Below, piece by piece: positions 1 through 9,125 of a stretch of DNA of 64,000 nt. A program made the position numbers and the translations under genes. The stretch lies in NCBI RefSeq assembly GCF_000023125.1, contig NC_013037.1, positions 6,364,501 through 6,428,500 on the forward strand. Reading direction: 5' to 3'. Positions within the stretch are counted from its first letter, which is position 1. Every line of letters begins with the position of its first letter. Source of the stretch: Dyadobacter fermentans DSM 18053 (GTDB lineage: Bacteria > Bacteroidota > Bacteroidia > Cytophagales > Spirosomataceae). The notes beneath the pieces were generated by a model. The model was not told the DNA's origin. It ran no database searches and saw only the letters and a program-made list of their open reading frames with translations.

Positions 1-768
1 TGCCTCGATGGAATTGTCGGCATGCAGCTTTTCAAGAATGCGCTGCCTGTGAGTGTTGACAGTATGGACACTGATGTCCAGCAATGCGGAAATTTCTTTA
101 CTCAATTTGCCCTTGCCGATCATCCCGAGTATTTCCTTCTCCCGCGACGTCAGTTTGATCCCGGGATCAATGCGGCTGGCCACTGGCTGGATGAGCTCGC
201 CCGTGCGGAAGTTGATGACCTGGCTGCGGACATCGGTCTGGGACTGGTTCGGCGAAACGTCGATCACGCCCAGCGATAGCCATATGTTTCCCGACGCATC
301 CAGTTCAAGCACCTGGTGTTGTTCAGTTACCCGCAATACCTGGTCGTTCAGCACGAGCCGGTATTCAGTTACCATTTTAAAATGCTTCCGCAGGTGCACC
401 GGCTGCCCCATAAGGAACTTCATCGCATCGTAGCCATTGCGCGCCAGCGTTTCGCGGTCGTCGGGGTGTATTTTTCGGTCAAACAATTCATTGGGAATGC
501 TCGATTCCGTTTCTGCGAATTCATAACCGTAGAGTTCATAGAAATTCCGGGAGACGTACACGTGCGTTTGTTTTTGGAGATCATAAACCGTCACGCCGCT
601 GCTGCTGAGCTGCGCCATAGCCCGGATAAGCGCCAGTTGCTTGTCCAGGCGCTCGGGTTCGAAGCCGTCGAAGTCGTAATATTTATTCAGCAATGGCAGG
701 TAGTCGGGCGCAATCCTCGCAGGGCGGCCCGGCGTGTTTTGTAATGATAAATCAGTATTTCCTCTCAT
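1..768 (-). CDS. PAS-LuxR transcriptional regulator (3' end cut by window)
   Basis: An open frame of 256 codons runs from an ATG at 768 to the window edge without a stop. The first 150 or so residues look like a PAS domain (VYVSRNFYELYGYEF, IHPDDRETLARNG). The C-terminal part is a LuxR/GerE helix-turn-helix (LTSREKEILGMIGKGKLSKE, then SVHTVNTHRQRILEKL). No receiver domain, signal peptide or membrane segment is visible, so it is probably a cytoplasmic one-component regulator that senses through the PAS domain. The ligand cannot be told. Only the last few residues are missing. The next gene is divergent, leaving about 100 bp for promoters. Confidence 0.85.
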   Translation of the reverse strand, partial: MRGNTDLSLQNTPGRPARIAPDYLPLLNKYYDFDGFEPERLDKQLALIRAMAQLSSSGVTVYDLQKQTHVYVSRNFYELYGYEFAETESSIPNELFDRKIHPDDRETLARNGYDAMKFLMGQPVHLRKHFKMVTEYRLVLNDQVLRVTEQHQVLELDASGNIWLSLGVIDVSPNQSQTDVRSQVINFRTGELIQPVASRIDPGIKLTSREKEILGMIGKGKLSKEISALLDISVHTVNTHRQRILEKLHADNSIEA

Positions 769-865
769 GGGCTTCCCGGTTTTCTTTGCGGTATGTTGTA
801 AGGACAACTCTGGTGGCATTTAACCTAAAATGCCCTCATTATTTCGCAAAAAATTATCCTACGCC

Positions 866-1489
866 ATGAATTTCTCGGTAATACGCCAGGCCGACACGCC
901 TTGGGGAAAAGCCTTTGCCAATGCGCTGGCCGCCAATCACCGCCATCTCATCCTCACCGGCACCAGCGAACCCGCGCTCGAAGCGCTGGTGAGGGATATT
1001 GTGAGGAAATATCCCGTGCTCGTCCATTACCTGGTCACCGACGACGCCGATACCGGAAGCATCATCGTCGCCTGCGAGAAGATCAACGATCGTTTCGAGG
1101 TCGACCTGCTTGTGAATTATGCCGAAACCGGTTTTCCGCTGACGCTCGAAAACGAGGACATCCGCGCGCTCGACCGAAGGTTGAAAACCAGTCACGCGAG
1201 CCACATTTTGTTCCTGCACCAATTGTTGCCGAACCTGCTCCTCCATGCACACGCCCGGGTGGTAGACCTGTGGTGCAGCCCGCAGCCCGTTTCGGTGTGG
1301 GAGCAGGCGCTGCTCACCTACCACATACGTTTTGCGGAACATCTGAACGCCGAAATGGATGATGCCGGGCTGGGCATTGCCAGCTTTCACCTGCCGGTTT
1401 CGGACGGGCCGGAGCTTCCTGCGATGGCTGTGACGATGCTCGAAGAGGCAGTGCCCGGTTTTTGCGGGAGCAGCGTGATGGCCGGATAA
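866..1489 (+). CDS. SDR-like (Rossmann-type) protein lacking the glycine-rich motif
   Basis: The pattern resembles short-chain dehydrogenases: a first strand, a helix AFANALAANHRHLILTGT, a strand ending LLVNYAETG in the place of the usual NNAG, and a later helix SHILFLHQLLPNLLLHAHA. The TGxxxGxG nucleotide-binding loop is replaced by ADTPWGKA and no clear YxxxK pair is seen, so catalytic activity is doubtful. The ATG at 866 starts directly with the first strand (MNFSVI). An upstream in-frame ATG at 830 would add 12 residues. Divergent from the PAS-LuxR regulator. Confidence 0.6.
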   Translation: MNFSVIRQADTPWGKAFANALAANHRHLILTGTSEPALEALVRDIVRKYPVLVHYLVTDDADTGSIIVACEKINDRFEVDLLVNYAETGFPLTLENEDIRALDRRLKTSHASHILFLHQLLPNLLLHAHARVVDLWCSPQPVSVWEQALLTYHIRFAEHLNAEMDDAGLGIASFHLPVSDGPELPAMAVTMLEEAVPGFCGSSVMAG

Positions 1490-1658
1490 TGCCGTTCGGA
1501 ATGCACATATTAATGCACCCGCAATGCATATCGGTCGTCGGAATGCAGTCAGGCAGGCATTACAGGATTTCATAGGCAGGGCCGGAAGCGGCGCGGGGTT
1601 TTCTTTTTTGTACATAAATCCGCATTTTAGCGACGTACAAAAATCCCAACGTCCAGCC

Positions 1659-2732
1659 ATGAACCTCGCCGACATTGCCGCATTGCGTCTCGCCAACCAG
1701 CAGATACTCAACTCTCGCTACACCGAGCCGGCCGAGCTGGTCGCCTGGATGGGCGCGGTGCAGGCGCAGGATTTTGGAATGGCAAAATGGGCGCTCGGAC
1801 TTCGGCTGAAACAAGCCACCGACGCCCGGGTGGAGCAAGCTATTGACGCCGGGGGTATCATTCGCACACATATCCTGAGGCCTACCTGGCATTTCGTGAC
1901 GAAAGAGGACGTTCGCTGGATGATGGACCTCACCGCGCCGCATGTGGTGAAGCTGGCCGGGAGTATGTACCGCCAGCTGAAACTCGATAGCTCCGTGTTT
2001 AACATCACTAATGACCTCATAGGGAAACTGCTGGCCGACGGCGAGGAATTAACGCGCGAAGAAATCATTGCGGAGGTGAATAAAGCGGGCATCGAAACAG
2101 ATAACCTCCGCGCCACGCACATTATGTTCCAGGCCGAGCTCGATAAGGTAATTTGCAACGGTGCCCGTCGGGGGAAGAAGTTTACCTACGCATTGTTTGA
2201 TAAAAAAGTGCCTTCTGCGCCACCCGTACCGCGTGAAGAGGCACTGGGTGCATTGGCGAGGCGCTATTTTGCAAGCCACGGACCGGCCATCGTCCACGAT
2301 TTTGCCTGGTGGAGCGGCTTGCCGGTAGCCGACTCAAAGCTGGCTTTCGAAGCGGTCCGCAGCGAGTTTGAAACAACTAATGTCAACGGCCGCGAGTACA
2401 TCTTCACCGGCGTATCCGAAATACCGAAGGTCCCGGCCAAGGCGATGCTCATACCCGCTTACGACGAGCTCACCATCAGTTACGCCGACCGCAGCGCGGC
2501 CATGGACGAAGCCGTGGCGAATAACCCGGCGTCGGGTAGCGGCATTTTCAAGCCGGTTGTGATGGTGAAAGGCAAAATCGTAGCCGCTTGGAGGCGAACC
2601 GAGAAAAAAGATGCTGTCCACATCGAAATATCGACGCTGACCGACATGCCGGCCGCCGCGGAAAAGTCGCTGGATGCGGCCGGCACTGCTTATGCGCGTT
2701 TTGTGGGTAAAAAGAATGCAGTATTCGATTAA
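1659..2732 (+). CDS. Winged-helix DNA-binding protein, AlkZ/YcaQ-like (HTH_42)
   Basis: A 357-residue protein with the layout of the HTH_42 superfamily that includes AlkZ/YcaQ DNA glycosylases. MGAVQAQDFGMAKWALG near residue 30 contains the QxQ motif associated with catalysis in AlkZ. It is followed by THILRPTWHFVTKEDVRWM and a conserved later segment ASHGPAIVHDFAWWSGL. The family unhooks alkylated or crosslinked bases; many homologues have no tested function. The ATG at 1659 is chosen because the frame upstream of it, open to 1524, has no family-like sequence. Convergent with the GNAT gene, with only 6 bp between the stops. Confidence 0.75.
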   Translation: MNLADIAALRLANQQILNSRYTEPAELVAWMGAVQAQDFGMAKWALGLRLKQATDARVEQAIDAGGIIRTHILRPTWHFVTKEDVRWMMDLTAPHVVKLAGSMYRQLKLDSSVFNITNDLIGKLLADGEELTREEIIAEVNKAGIETDNLRATHIMFQAELDKVICNGARRGKKFTYALFDKKVPSAPPVPREEALGALARRYFASHGPAIVHDFAWWSGLPVADSKLAFEAVRSEFETTNVNGREYIFTGVSEIPKVPAKAMLIPAYDELTISYADRSAAMDEAVANNPASGSGIFKPVVMVKGKIVAAWRRTEKKDAVHIEISTLTDMPAAAEKSLDAAGTAYARFVGKKNAVFD

Positions 2733-2738
2733 AGGTCG

Positions 2739-3152
2739 TCAAAGCATCCGCTCGATCTTATAGTAACTGATGTGTTCTTTCAGGAACGGTTCGGAGAACT
2801 TTTGAAAGCCGAACCGCTCATAAAACCTGAGCGCATCGGTGCGGGCATCGCACCACATGCGCTTGTAGCCTTGCGCCTTCGCATATGAAATGGCATGTTG
2901 CAATAACTTGGAACCCAATCCTTTGCCCTGAAAGTCTGGGAGCGTGGCAAACTTGCGAAACCGGATATCCTGCCCATCGGCGAACAGCGAAATAACTGAC
3001 ACCAGCTCGCCGCTGAAATATAATCCAAAGTGAATGCCGCTGTCGTCTTCCGGTACTTTTACAAACTCGCGGGGCTTATCGGGCCACAGCACCGAATGCC
3101 GGATATCAATGAGGTCGCCGGCAGTAACCTTTTGAATTTCAATTGAATCCAT
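2739..3152 (-). CDS. GNAT family N-acetyltransferase
   Basis: A 137-residue single-domain acetyltransferase. The acetyl-CoA binding loop is FQGKGLGSKLLQHAISYA (matching Q/RxxGxG/A), followed by MWCDARTDALRFYERFGF, the usual C-terminal motif B region. The substrate cannot be inferred. Length is typical of a stand-alone GNAT. Confidence 0.85.
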   Translation of the reverse strand: MDSIEIQKVTAGDLIDIRHSVLWPDKPREFVKVPEDDSGIHFGLYFSGELVSVISLFADGQDIRFRKFATLPDFQGKGLGSKLLQHAISYAKAQGYKRMWCDARTDALRFYERFGFQKFSEPFLKEHISYYKIERML

Positions 3153-3156
3153 TTAT

Positions 3157-3309
3157 TTATTGTTGCAAAAAGAGGCTGATACACAGTAATTTTTGCAAAA
3201 ATAGCGCTATTCCGGCCCGCCACAAGGCGATCACCCAGCTGGATTTCTTGCGCCGGACCTGGTGCCAACGGAATACCATTCGCACCAGGAAATAGAAAAC
3301 GGCAGGCAT
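3157..3309 (-). CDS. Possible 50-residue basic, hydrophobic small protein
   Basis: A short frame opens one base after the TGA of the diheme cytochrome c gene and ends just before the GNAT start. The product is rich in aromatic and basic residues (MPAVFYFLVRMVFRWHQVRR) with a hydrophobic tail. The tight spacing would allow translational coupling to the cytochrome gene. There is no family recognition, and coding status rests only on position and composition. Confidence 0.25.
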   Translation of the reverse strand: MPAVFYFLVRMVFRWHQVRRKKSSWVIALWRAGIALFLQKLLCISLFLQQ

Positions 3310-3310
3310 G

Positions 3311-4273
3311 TCAATCCGCGTCGTGAGGCGTGTAACGCGGCACCGCGTTTTTCACGGGTTCGAGCGATTGCAGGAAATAGTACAGCGCTTTCAGGTCATT
3401 GTCCGTCAGCACACCGAACGATTTCCAGGGCATGGGCGAATCAGGAAATAACGCTCCCTGCCTGAACCGTTTGATGAAATCGGTTACCGACCATTGGGCG
3501 ATGGTCCCCGTTTCCGGGTCGGGCGTCAGGTTGGGCGTGCCGTACGTGCCGGTTTTGGCGGGCATCCGGTATCCTCCCGCAAACTGGGCGCCGATGAAAT
3601 CACCGGTTTTGCCGCGGTTGGTGTGGCATCCCGCACAATTCCCGACCGACAGCGCCAGGTATTTGCCATATCGGGCCGTCGTATCGGGCACTACCGATTT
3701 CGGCGGAGCTTCGCCGGCCTGGAAAGGCTTCAATGCGAAGCGATGGACGATTTTGCCGAGAATGTTGAGATCGTGCTCCGGGACATCGTTCGGCACCGGG
3801 CGGATGCTCCGCAGGTAGGAGATTACCGCCGCAATGTCCTCATCGCTCATCGTGTTGTAGGACATGAAGGGGATCAGCGCCGTGCCGTCGTGCTTCACCG
3901 AATGCCGCAATGCCGATGCCAGTACTTCATCGCTATACTTGCCGATGCCGGTTGCTTTGTCCGGTGTGAGGTTGGGTGTGTAAATGATACCGAACGGTAA
4001 TTTGATCTCTAATCCGCCGATGAGCCCCTTCAATGAGCCGGTTTGCAGCCGCTCGGTGCCGTCCGGCGCGTGGCAACTTTCGCAATGCCCCGGCCCGGTT
4101 ACCAGGTAGCGGCCGCGGGCAATGGCTTCGGGGCTGTTGCTCGCGCGAATGCCGGTGGGAGCGGTGCTGAATTTTTGCCGGTAGCTGAACTGTACATATA
4201 ATAATAGTGCAGCAAGCGGAATGGTTACACCCAGCGCAATGCGCAATGTCCATTTAATCAATTTTCTTTTCAT
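3311..4273 (-). CDS. Membrane-anchored diheme c-type cytochrome
   Basis: A 320-residue protein with an N-terminal basic stretch and a hydrophobic segment (residues 10-27), probably an uncleaved signal anchor. It has two haem c sites, CESCH (C64, C67, H68) and CAGCH (C213, C216, H217). Each is followed by a distal Met-containing region (IPFMSYNTMSDEDI and SPMPWKSFGVLTDNDL). The domain pair resembles the cytochrome subunits of membrane alcohol/aldehyde dehydrogenases, but no dehydrogenase subunit is adjacent. Expected to face the periplasm and pass electrons. Divergently transcribed from an AraC regulator that may control it. Confidence 0.85.
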   Translation of the reverse strand: MKRKLIKWTLRIALGVTIPLAALLLYVQFSYRQKFSTAPTGIRASNSPEAIARGRYLVTGPGHCESCHAPDGTERLQTGSLKGLIGGLEIKLPFGIIYTPNLTPDKATGIGKYSDEVLASALRHSVKHDGTALIPFMSYNTMSDEDIAAVISYLRSIRPVPNDVPEHDLNILGKIVHRFALKPFQAGEAPPKSVVPDTTARYGKYLALSVGNCAGCHTNRGKTGDFIGAQFAGGYRMPAKTGTYGTPNLTPDPETGTIAQWSVTDFIKRFRQGALFPDSPMPWKSFGVLTDNDLKALYYFLQSLEPVKNAVPRYTPHDAD

Positions 4274-4413
4274 GGCTAATTTGACTGAATACTGATACTG
4301 AACTTTTTGTGTTACTAACTGCCTGGCTGGTAGCTTTTAACACTGCAAAAGTATTTTGCGAATGCGCGTCCAAAAGATGTATTTTGTGACAAAATCAATG
4401 CTTTTGTGTGATT

Positions 4414-5451
4414 ATGGAGTTTCAGATGTCTATTCTCCGCGATCTGATCTATGAAGGCGTCGCGCACGGGATCAATTTCCAGCAGCTGTGCCGGAAAGCG
4501 GGCGTTACCGTTGCTGACCTCAATGATTCGGAACGGATGATCGATTGGGAATTTGCGCCCAACCTTTGGGAAGACATGATGTCGCTGAGCGGCGATGAAA
4601 TGATCGGCCTGCACATGGGTACGCACATGCGCCCGACCAGCTACGGAATGATCGGCTACCTGCTGCAATCGTGCAAAACGGTGAAGACGGTCATGGAAAT
4701 GGTGTGCAAATACAATGACACATTCTCAATGATTTACAAGTACAATATTGAATATCAGGGAGATCTGGCCGGGTTTTACATGGAGCCGGATGCGCTATGG
4801 TCGAACAAATATCCCATCAGTGCACGGCAGGCGGCCGATATCGGTAAGTCCTCGGCGCTCCACGTACTCCGGACGCTCACGGGCCGGAAGATTACGCCGG
4901 TCCGGGCATTGTTTACGCATCAGAGAATCCATCCGCAAGCTTACCAGAAAGTGCTCGAATGCGAATTGACGTTTAATGCCCCGCGTGACGGCCTGCTTTT
5001 TCACAAGGCCGATCTGGATATTCCGGTGTTGAGCTATGATGTGTCGCTTTTTGCATTGTTCGATAAGCTTTTGCAGGAGAAAAAAGAGCGGCTTGCCTCG
5101 ACGAAGACCTTTGCAGAGGAAATCAGAATGGCAATCCTCTCCGGTTTCAAAGGCCAGATCCCGCCGATTGAAGCCATTTCTGCCTACCTCAATACCAACA
5201 CCCGCACATTCCAGCGCCGGCTTTCCGCGGAAGGCAACAACTACCGTGCGATCTGTAACGAACTCCGCAAAGAACTCGCGCTGGCGATGATGGAACGGTC
5301 CGACAAGAGTATTACCGATATAGCCGAAATGCTCGGTTACGCTGACCATACAAGTTTCAGGCGCGCATTCAAGACCTGGACCAATGCCTTACCCGGCGAT
5401 ATCCGCAAAAACACCGCATCCAGACGATCGGAAGCGCTGCTTGACCTTTAA
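4414..5451 (+). CDS. AraC family transcriptional regulator with N-terminal ligand domain
   Basis: A 345-residue regulator. The N-terminal about 200 residues match the Arabinose_bd type domain found in OruR/ArgR-like AraC proteins (GLHMGTHMRPTSYGMIGYLL). The C-terminal about 100 residues hold the two helix-turn-helix units (IEAISAYLNTNTRTFQRRLS and SITDIAEMLGYADHTSFRRA). The ATG at 4414 is used; a GTG two codons upstream is possible. It is divergent from the diheme cytochrome c gene across about 140 bp, the usual arrangement for a local regulator, and is followed closely by the VOC-GNAT gene. Confidence 0.85.
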   Translation: MEFQMSILRDLIYEGVAHGINFQQLCRKAGVTVADLNDSERMIDWEFAPNLWEDMMSLSGDEMIGLHMGTHMRPTSYGMIGYLLQSCKTVKTVMEMVCKYNDTFSMIYKYNIEYQGDLAGFYMEPDALWSNKYPISARQAADIGKSSALHVLRTLTGRKITPVRALFTHQRIHPQAYQKVLECELTFNAPRDGLLFHKADLDIPVLSYDVSLFALFDKLLQEKKERLASTKTFAEEIRMAILSGFKGQIPPIEAISAYLNTNTRTFQRRLSAEGNNYRAICNELRKELALAMMERSDKSITDIAEMLGYADHTSFRRAFKTWTNALPGDIRKNTASRRSEALLDL

Positions 5452-5468
5452 AAAACTAAATCGACTCC

Positions 5469-6302
5469 ATGCTAGCCCCTGACGAAAAGTCCGAACCGTT
5501 TATTTCTCACGCAGAGCCGGTGCTCTCGGTCAACGATGTGGCTGCAACCGTTCGGTACTGGCACGAGGTGCTGGGTTTTCCCGGGCACTGGACGTGGGGC
5601 ACGCCTCCCACTCATGGCGGTGTATCGTGGCATGGTGCGTTTATTCAGTTTTCGCAGGACGCCGAGGCCGCCGAGCGGCATCGTGGGCAATGTGTGTGGT
5701 TGCGGGTTAAAAACATTCGCGAATTGTATCAAATGCACCGGGATAGGGATGCGCAAATCGTCATGCATCTGGAAAAGCAGCCGTGGGGTTTTGAGGAATA
5801 TGTCGTGAAAGACCTCAATGGCAAGTACATTACCTTCGCGACGCCTGCTTCAACCGGCGGTGAACGGAAATCGGAGCCGCTACCGGCATCGGTACGCGTC
5901 GTCGGGCGTGCCATCACCGTTGGGGAATATCGAAAACTGGCCGAATCTGTCGGTTGGAGTAATATGCAGTCGGAAGAAGTGCTTCAACAAAAGCTCGACG
6001 CCACACTTTTCGTGGCTGTTGCCGAAATTGCGGAAACCGGTGAGGCCATTGGCTGTGCGCTCGTGCTCGGTGACGGGCTGAGCTTTTTCTATGTCAAGGA
6101 TGTGATGGTTCACTGCAACTGGCAGCGAAAGCAAGTGGGCTCTGCGGTGATGCGGGAGGTCAAACGCTGGCTTGACGCAAATGCGCCCGATGGCGCACTG
6201 GTGGGGCTTTTTACCGGTGAAGGACTGGCCCCATTTTACCAGCAAACCGGCTTCGGCCAGGCCTTTGGCATGATCCGCCTTATCGATCGCTCACAGTTAT
6301 AG
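5469..6302 (+). CDS. VOC (glyoxalase-like) and GNAT acetyltransferase fusion protein
   Basis: A 277-residue two-domain protein. Residues about 12-125 are a vicinal oxygen chelate/bleomycin-resistance-type domain (AEPVLSVNDVAATVRYWHEV, ending EEYVVKDLNGKYITF). Residues about 140-277 are a GNAT domain (VKDVMVHCNWQRKQVGSAVM, then GLAPFYQQTGF). Both domain types occur alone as antibiotic or small-molecule modifying proteins; the joint substrate is unknown. The gene starts 17 bp after the AraC stop on the same strand, so the two may be co-transcribed. Confidence 0.8.
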   Translation: MLAPDEKSEPFISHAEPVLSVNDVAATVRYWHEVLGFPGHWTWGTPPTHGGVSWHGAFIQFSQDAEAAERHRGQCVWLRVKNIRELYQMHRDRDAQIVMHLEKQPWGFEEYVVKDLNGKYITFATPASTGGERKSEPLPASVRVVGRAITVGEYRKLAESVGWSNMQSEEVLQQKLDATLFVAVAEIAETGEAIGCALVLGDGLSFFYVKDVMVHCNWQRKQVGSAVMREVKRWLDANAPDGALVGLFTGEGLAPFYQQTGFGQAFGMIRLIDRSQL

Positions 6303-6392
6303 CAGCCCCATGTGTATAGCGAGCCTAAGAGGCTGGTGAGCATTCGCGAGGCCGCTACTCCGTTCCCTGCTACCGGCCCGGCATCGCATAGC

Positions 6393-6414
6393 AATCTTCG
6401 AATGTCCGAAGATT
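6393..6414. terminator. Weak hairpin between convergent genes
   Basis: A perfect 8-bp stem (AATCTTCG / CGAAGATT) with a 6-nt loop sits at the end of the gamma-glutamyltransferase gene, in the convergent gap after the VOC-GNAT gene. There is no T-tract, so termination strength is uncertain. Confidence 0.35.
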
Positions 6415-8284
6415 ACCACCCGAAACCATAGTCTTCACCATGATTACTCGATCCGCCCCAGAAGCTGCCATGCTGCCAATCGAAGTAAATCGCATTGATA
6501 GGGCCGCTGGTGCGGGGCTGATAGGTTAGTTTATAACCCATTTGCGAAAGCTCTTTCCGCGTCCAGTCGGGCATGGCCTGGTTGAGGATCAATCCACCGG
6601 GGTCCTTCTCATGCGCCCCGAAACTGGCATACATTTGTAATGTTTTAAAACTGGGCGCCTCCGTCGCTTCCTGAACGGTCATACCGAACTCCACGATATT
6701 CAAAAAAAACTGCAAAAGCAGCTGGTCCTGCTCGTCGCCGGCCTGTTTCGCAAACGACAGGAATGGTTTTCCATTCTTCATGGCGAGGCTCGGAGTGAGG
6801 GTTACCCTCGGCCGCTTGCCGGGTTCCACCACATTGAACGGGTTCTCACGCGCGTCGAGCACGAATGACTGCATACGTTGGCTCAGGCCTACGCCCGTGT
6901 TGCCCGCAATGCACGCAGGCACCCATCCGCCGCTGGGCGTGATGCTCACCACCCAGCCTTCCTCGTCGGCTGCTTCTACCGATGTGGTTCCGGCGGTGAA
7001 CTCTTCCATGAATTTTTCGTCTAGGCCGTTCGCATTGCGGTTCAATGATGCCTGCGAACTACCCCAGGTCTTGATCTGCTCCGAAAAAGGGTTCTTTTTG
7101 CCTTCAAAAGGGTAGGGGTCGCCCGGGAGTGTTTTCGCATCGTTTTCCTCCCAGTTGATCTGCTTGATCCTTTCTTTTGCATATTCTTTCGAAAGCAATC
7201 CTTTCATCGGTTCTTCCGGTGCAAATGCAGGGTCGCCGTAGTAAAAGTCGCGGTCAGCAAATGCGAGGTTCATTACCTGGTACAGGGTATGCACATACTT
7301 CGAAGAATTATAGCCCATTCCCTTCAAATCGAAGTTTTCGAGCATATTCAGCGCTTGCAGCATCACCGGGCCCTGCGTCCATTGCTGCATTTTGTACACT
7401 TCTATGCCCTTGTAATTTGTCACCAGCGGCTCCTCGATTTTGACCTTCCAGTTGGCCATATCCTGCTCGGTGATCAGCCCGCCCTGTTCCTGGCACCCAC
7501 GTGCGATTTCTTTGGCGATGTCGCCTTTGTAAAACCGGTCATATGCTGCATAAATAGCCTGTTTGCGTTCTTTACCGCTTTTCAGGGCCTGTTGTTCCGC
7601 ATCGACCAGCTTCTGCAATGTTGCCCGAAGGTCTTTCTGAACGAATATCTCGCCTGCATCCGGCGCCTCGCGCTTCTGGCCCAGGTGTGGCAGGAATACC
7701 TTCGTAGAATACGGCCATTTCTTGATCTCAGCTTTGCCTTTTTCAATAGAATTGGCCGTTTGCGCCTCGATGGGGTAGCCCTCGGCCATCTGTATGGCCG
7801 GTGCGAGCACTTCTTTGAGGCTCATAGTTCCGTATTCGGCCAGCATGGTCATCAGGCCGCCGGGTGTGCCGGGCGTGGTAGCCGCCAGCGGACCATATTC
7901 CGGCGGATATTTCATGCCCTTATTCTTGAAAAATGCGGCCGTAGCGCCCGCTGGGGCCACACCCATGGCATTGATCGCGATCACCTTTTTCGTTTTGGGA
8001 TTGTAGATCAACGCCTGCGTTTCGCCGCCCCAGCTCAGCACATCCCACATGGTACACGTCGCAGCGAGCATCGCGCACGATGCATCTACGGCATTGCCGC
8101 CTTTGCTGAAAATCATCGCGCCGGCCGTAGCCGCAAGCGGCTTTCCGGTGATACCCATCCAATGCTTCGCATGCAGCGGCGGCTTTTGTGTGGTGACCGG
8201 AAAGTTGTTGAAAGACTGTGAAAAGGCCGTCAGGCCGCAAAGTATCAGCCCGATCGTTGCTTGTAGATGGAATTTCGGTTTCAT
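6413..8284 (-). CDS. ggt: Gamma-glutamyltransferase
   Basis: A 623-residue exported Ntn-hydrolase that cleaves or transfers the gamma-glutamyl group of glutathione and related peptides. A signal peptide is evident (MKPKFHLQATIGLILCGLTA, predicted cleavage after FSQ). The N-terminal segment has AAGAMIFSKGGNAVDASCA and the family's PGTPGGL. The processing site is GTTSVEAADEEGWVVSITPS, whose first Thr (about residue 433) aligns with the nucleophile that starts the small subunit. The His that follows the two Thr in many family members is absent here. A GGGSNxHGE-like C-terminal signature appears as GGSSNHGEDYG. The ATG at 8284 is chosen to give a proper signal peptide. Confidence 0.9.
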   Translation of the reverse strand: MKPKFHLQATIGLILCGLTAFSQSFNNFPVTTQKPPLHAKHWMGITGKPLAATAGAMIFSKGGNAVDASCAMLAATCTMWDVLSWGGETQALIYNPKTKKVIAINAMGVAPAGATAAFFKNKGMKYPPEYGPLAATTPGTPGGLMTMLAEYGTMSLKEVLAPAIQMAEGYPIEAQTANSIEKGKAEIKKWPYSTKVFLPHLGQKREAPDAGEIFVQKDLRATLQKLVDAEQQALKSGKERKQAIYAAYDRFYKGDIAKEIARGCQEQGGLITEQDMANWKVKIEEPLVTNYKGIEVYKMQQWTQGPVMLQALNMLENFDLKGMGYNSSKYVHTLYQVMNLAFADRDFYYGDPAFAPEEPMKGLLSKEYAKERIKQINWEENDAKTLPGDPYPFEGKKNPFSEQIKTWGSSQASLNRNANGLDEKFMEEFTAGTTSVEAADEEGWVVSITPSGGWVPACIAGNTGVGLSQRMQSFVLDARENPFNVVEPGKRPRVTLTPSLAMKNGKPFLSFAKQAGDEQDQLLLQFFLNIVEFGMTVQEATEAPSFKTLQMYASFGAHEKDPGGLILNQAMPDWTRKELSQMGYKLTYQPRTSGPINAIYFDWQHGSFWGGSSNHGEDYGFGW

Positions 8285-8372
8285 GCGCAGGTGTTTAGGA
8301 TGCGTCAAATTACGAAACACCTGTCTTCCTTCAAAATCCATTCATGCGGCTGTCGGGCCATTTTCGCGGGGT

Positions 8373-9020
8373 TCAAAACAGGCTGGCCTGCACCAATGTC
8401 TGGTCCGGAAGACCAAGCAGCGGCATACGGGCGATTTCACGGAATTTGGACCCATTCACCAGAGATCGTCTCAGCAAAATCATTTCGGTAACACGGAAGG
8501 ACGAGCGGAACTTCTTATTCTTCCATTCCCTGGCGGCGCTATCCACCTGAGCCGGCGTCATCTGCCGGGCAATGGTGACGTGCGGGTCGGTATAAAACTT
8601 GAACTCGCCCGAAGCCCATTTGGACAAGTGGCCCACCGTTTCGTTTCGGAGGCTTTTCGCCAGCTGGCTTACGCGATCCGAGGCATTTTCTTCCAGATCC
8701 ACATAAAAAGTGCCGCCTTCGTACCTGTCAAATCCATTCAATTCGATGCGGAAAGGCTCGACATGCCGGGCGACTTTCTCAAAACCCTGCACAATTCTAT
8801 CGAGCTTGTAATCGTGGATGATGCAATTGAAAAGGGAGAGGTGAGGGCGGAGGCCCGTGGCCATCTCACAACCATAGGCCTTTTGGAAATACTGCTTAAT
8901 GCTGCCGATCGCGGCTTCCGTGACCGGATCACAGGAAAAAACCAGGAGATACTCATAAAGATGCTCCCGGATGTTCCTGATCGTACTCAAATCATTGTTG
9001 TTGAAGTGAATAGATTTCAT
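8373..9020 (-). CDS. 2H phosphoesterase (2'-5' RNA ligase family)
   Basis: A 215-residue protein with the two HxS/Tx motifs that define the 2H superfamily: RPHLSLFN near residue 80 and DPHVTIAR near residue 145, spaced as in LigT/ThpR-like proteins. These enzymes act on cyclic or 2'-5' phosphodiester bonds; the substrate here is unknown. It lies 88 bp upstream of ggt on the same strand, with an AT-rich 105-bp gap on its own upstream side. Confidence 0.8.
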   Translation of the reverse strand: MKSIHFNNNDLSTIRNIREHLYEYLLVFSCDPVTEAAIGSIKQYFQKAYGCEMATGLRPHLSLFNCIIHDYKLDRIVQGFEKVARHVEPFRIELNGFDRYEGGTFYVDLEENASDRVSQLAKSLRNETVGHLSKWASGEFKFYTDPHVTIARQMTPAQVDSAAREWKNKKFRSSFRVTEMILLRRSLVNGSKFREIARMPLLGLPDQTLVQASLF

Positions 9021-9125
9021 GTTGATGAAGTGTAATAAAATTTTTGCGATAAAAATTTCACTTGTAAAGATAGTAAAGATATTTTAAATACCAAATATTT
9101 GATTTTAAAAATATCATACATTTTA

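Noticed and set aside
7289..8221. 310-codon plus-strand frame opposite ggt
   Set aside because: Lies wholly inside the antisense of the well-supported gamma-glutamyltransferase gene; residue text has no domain features.
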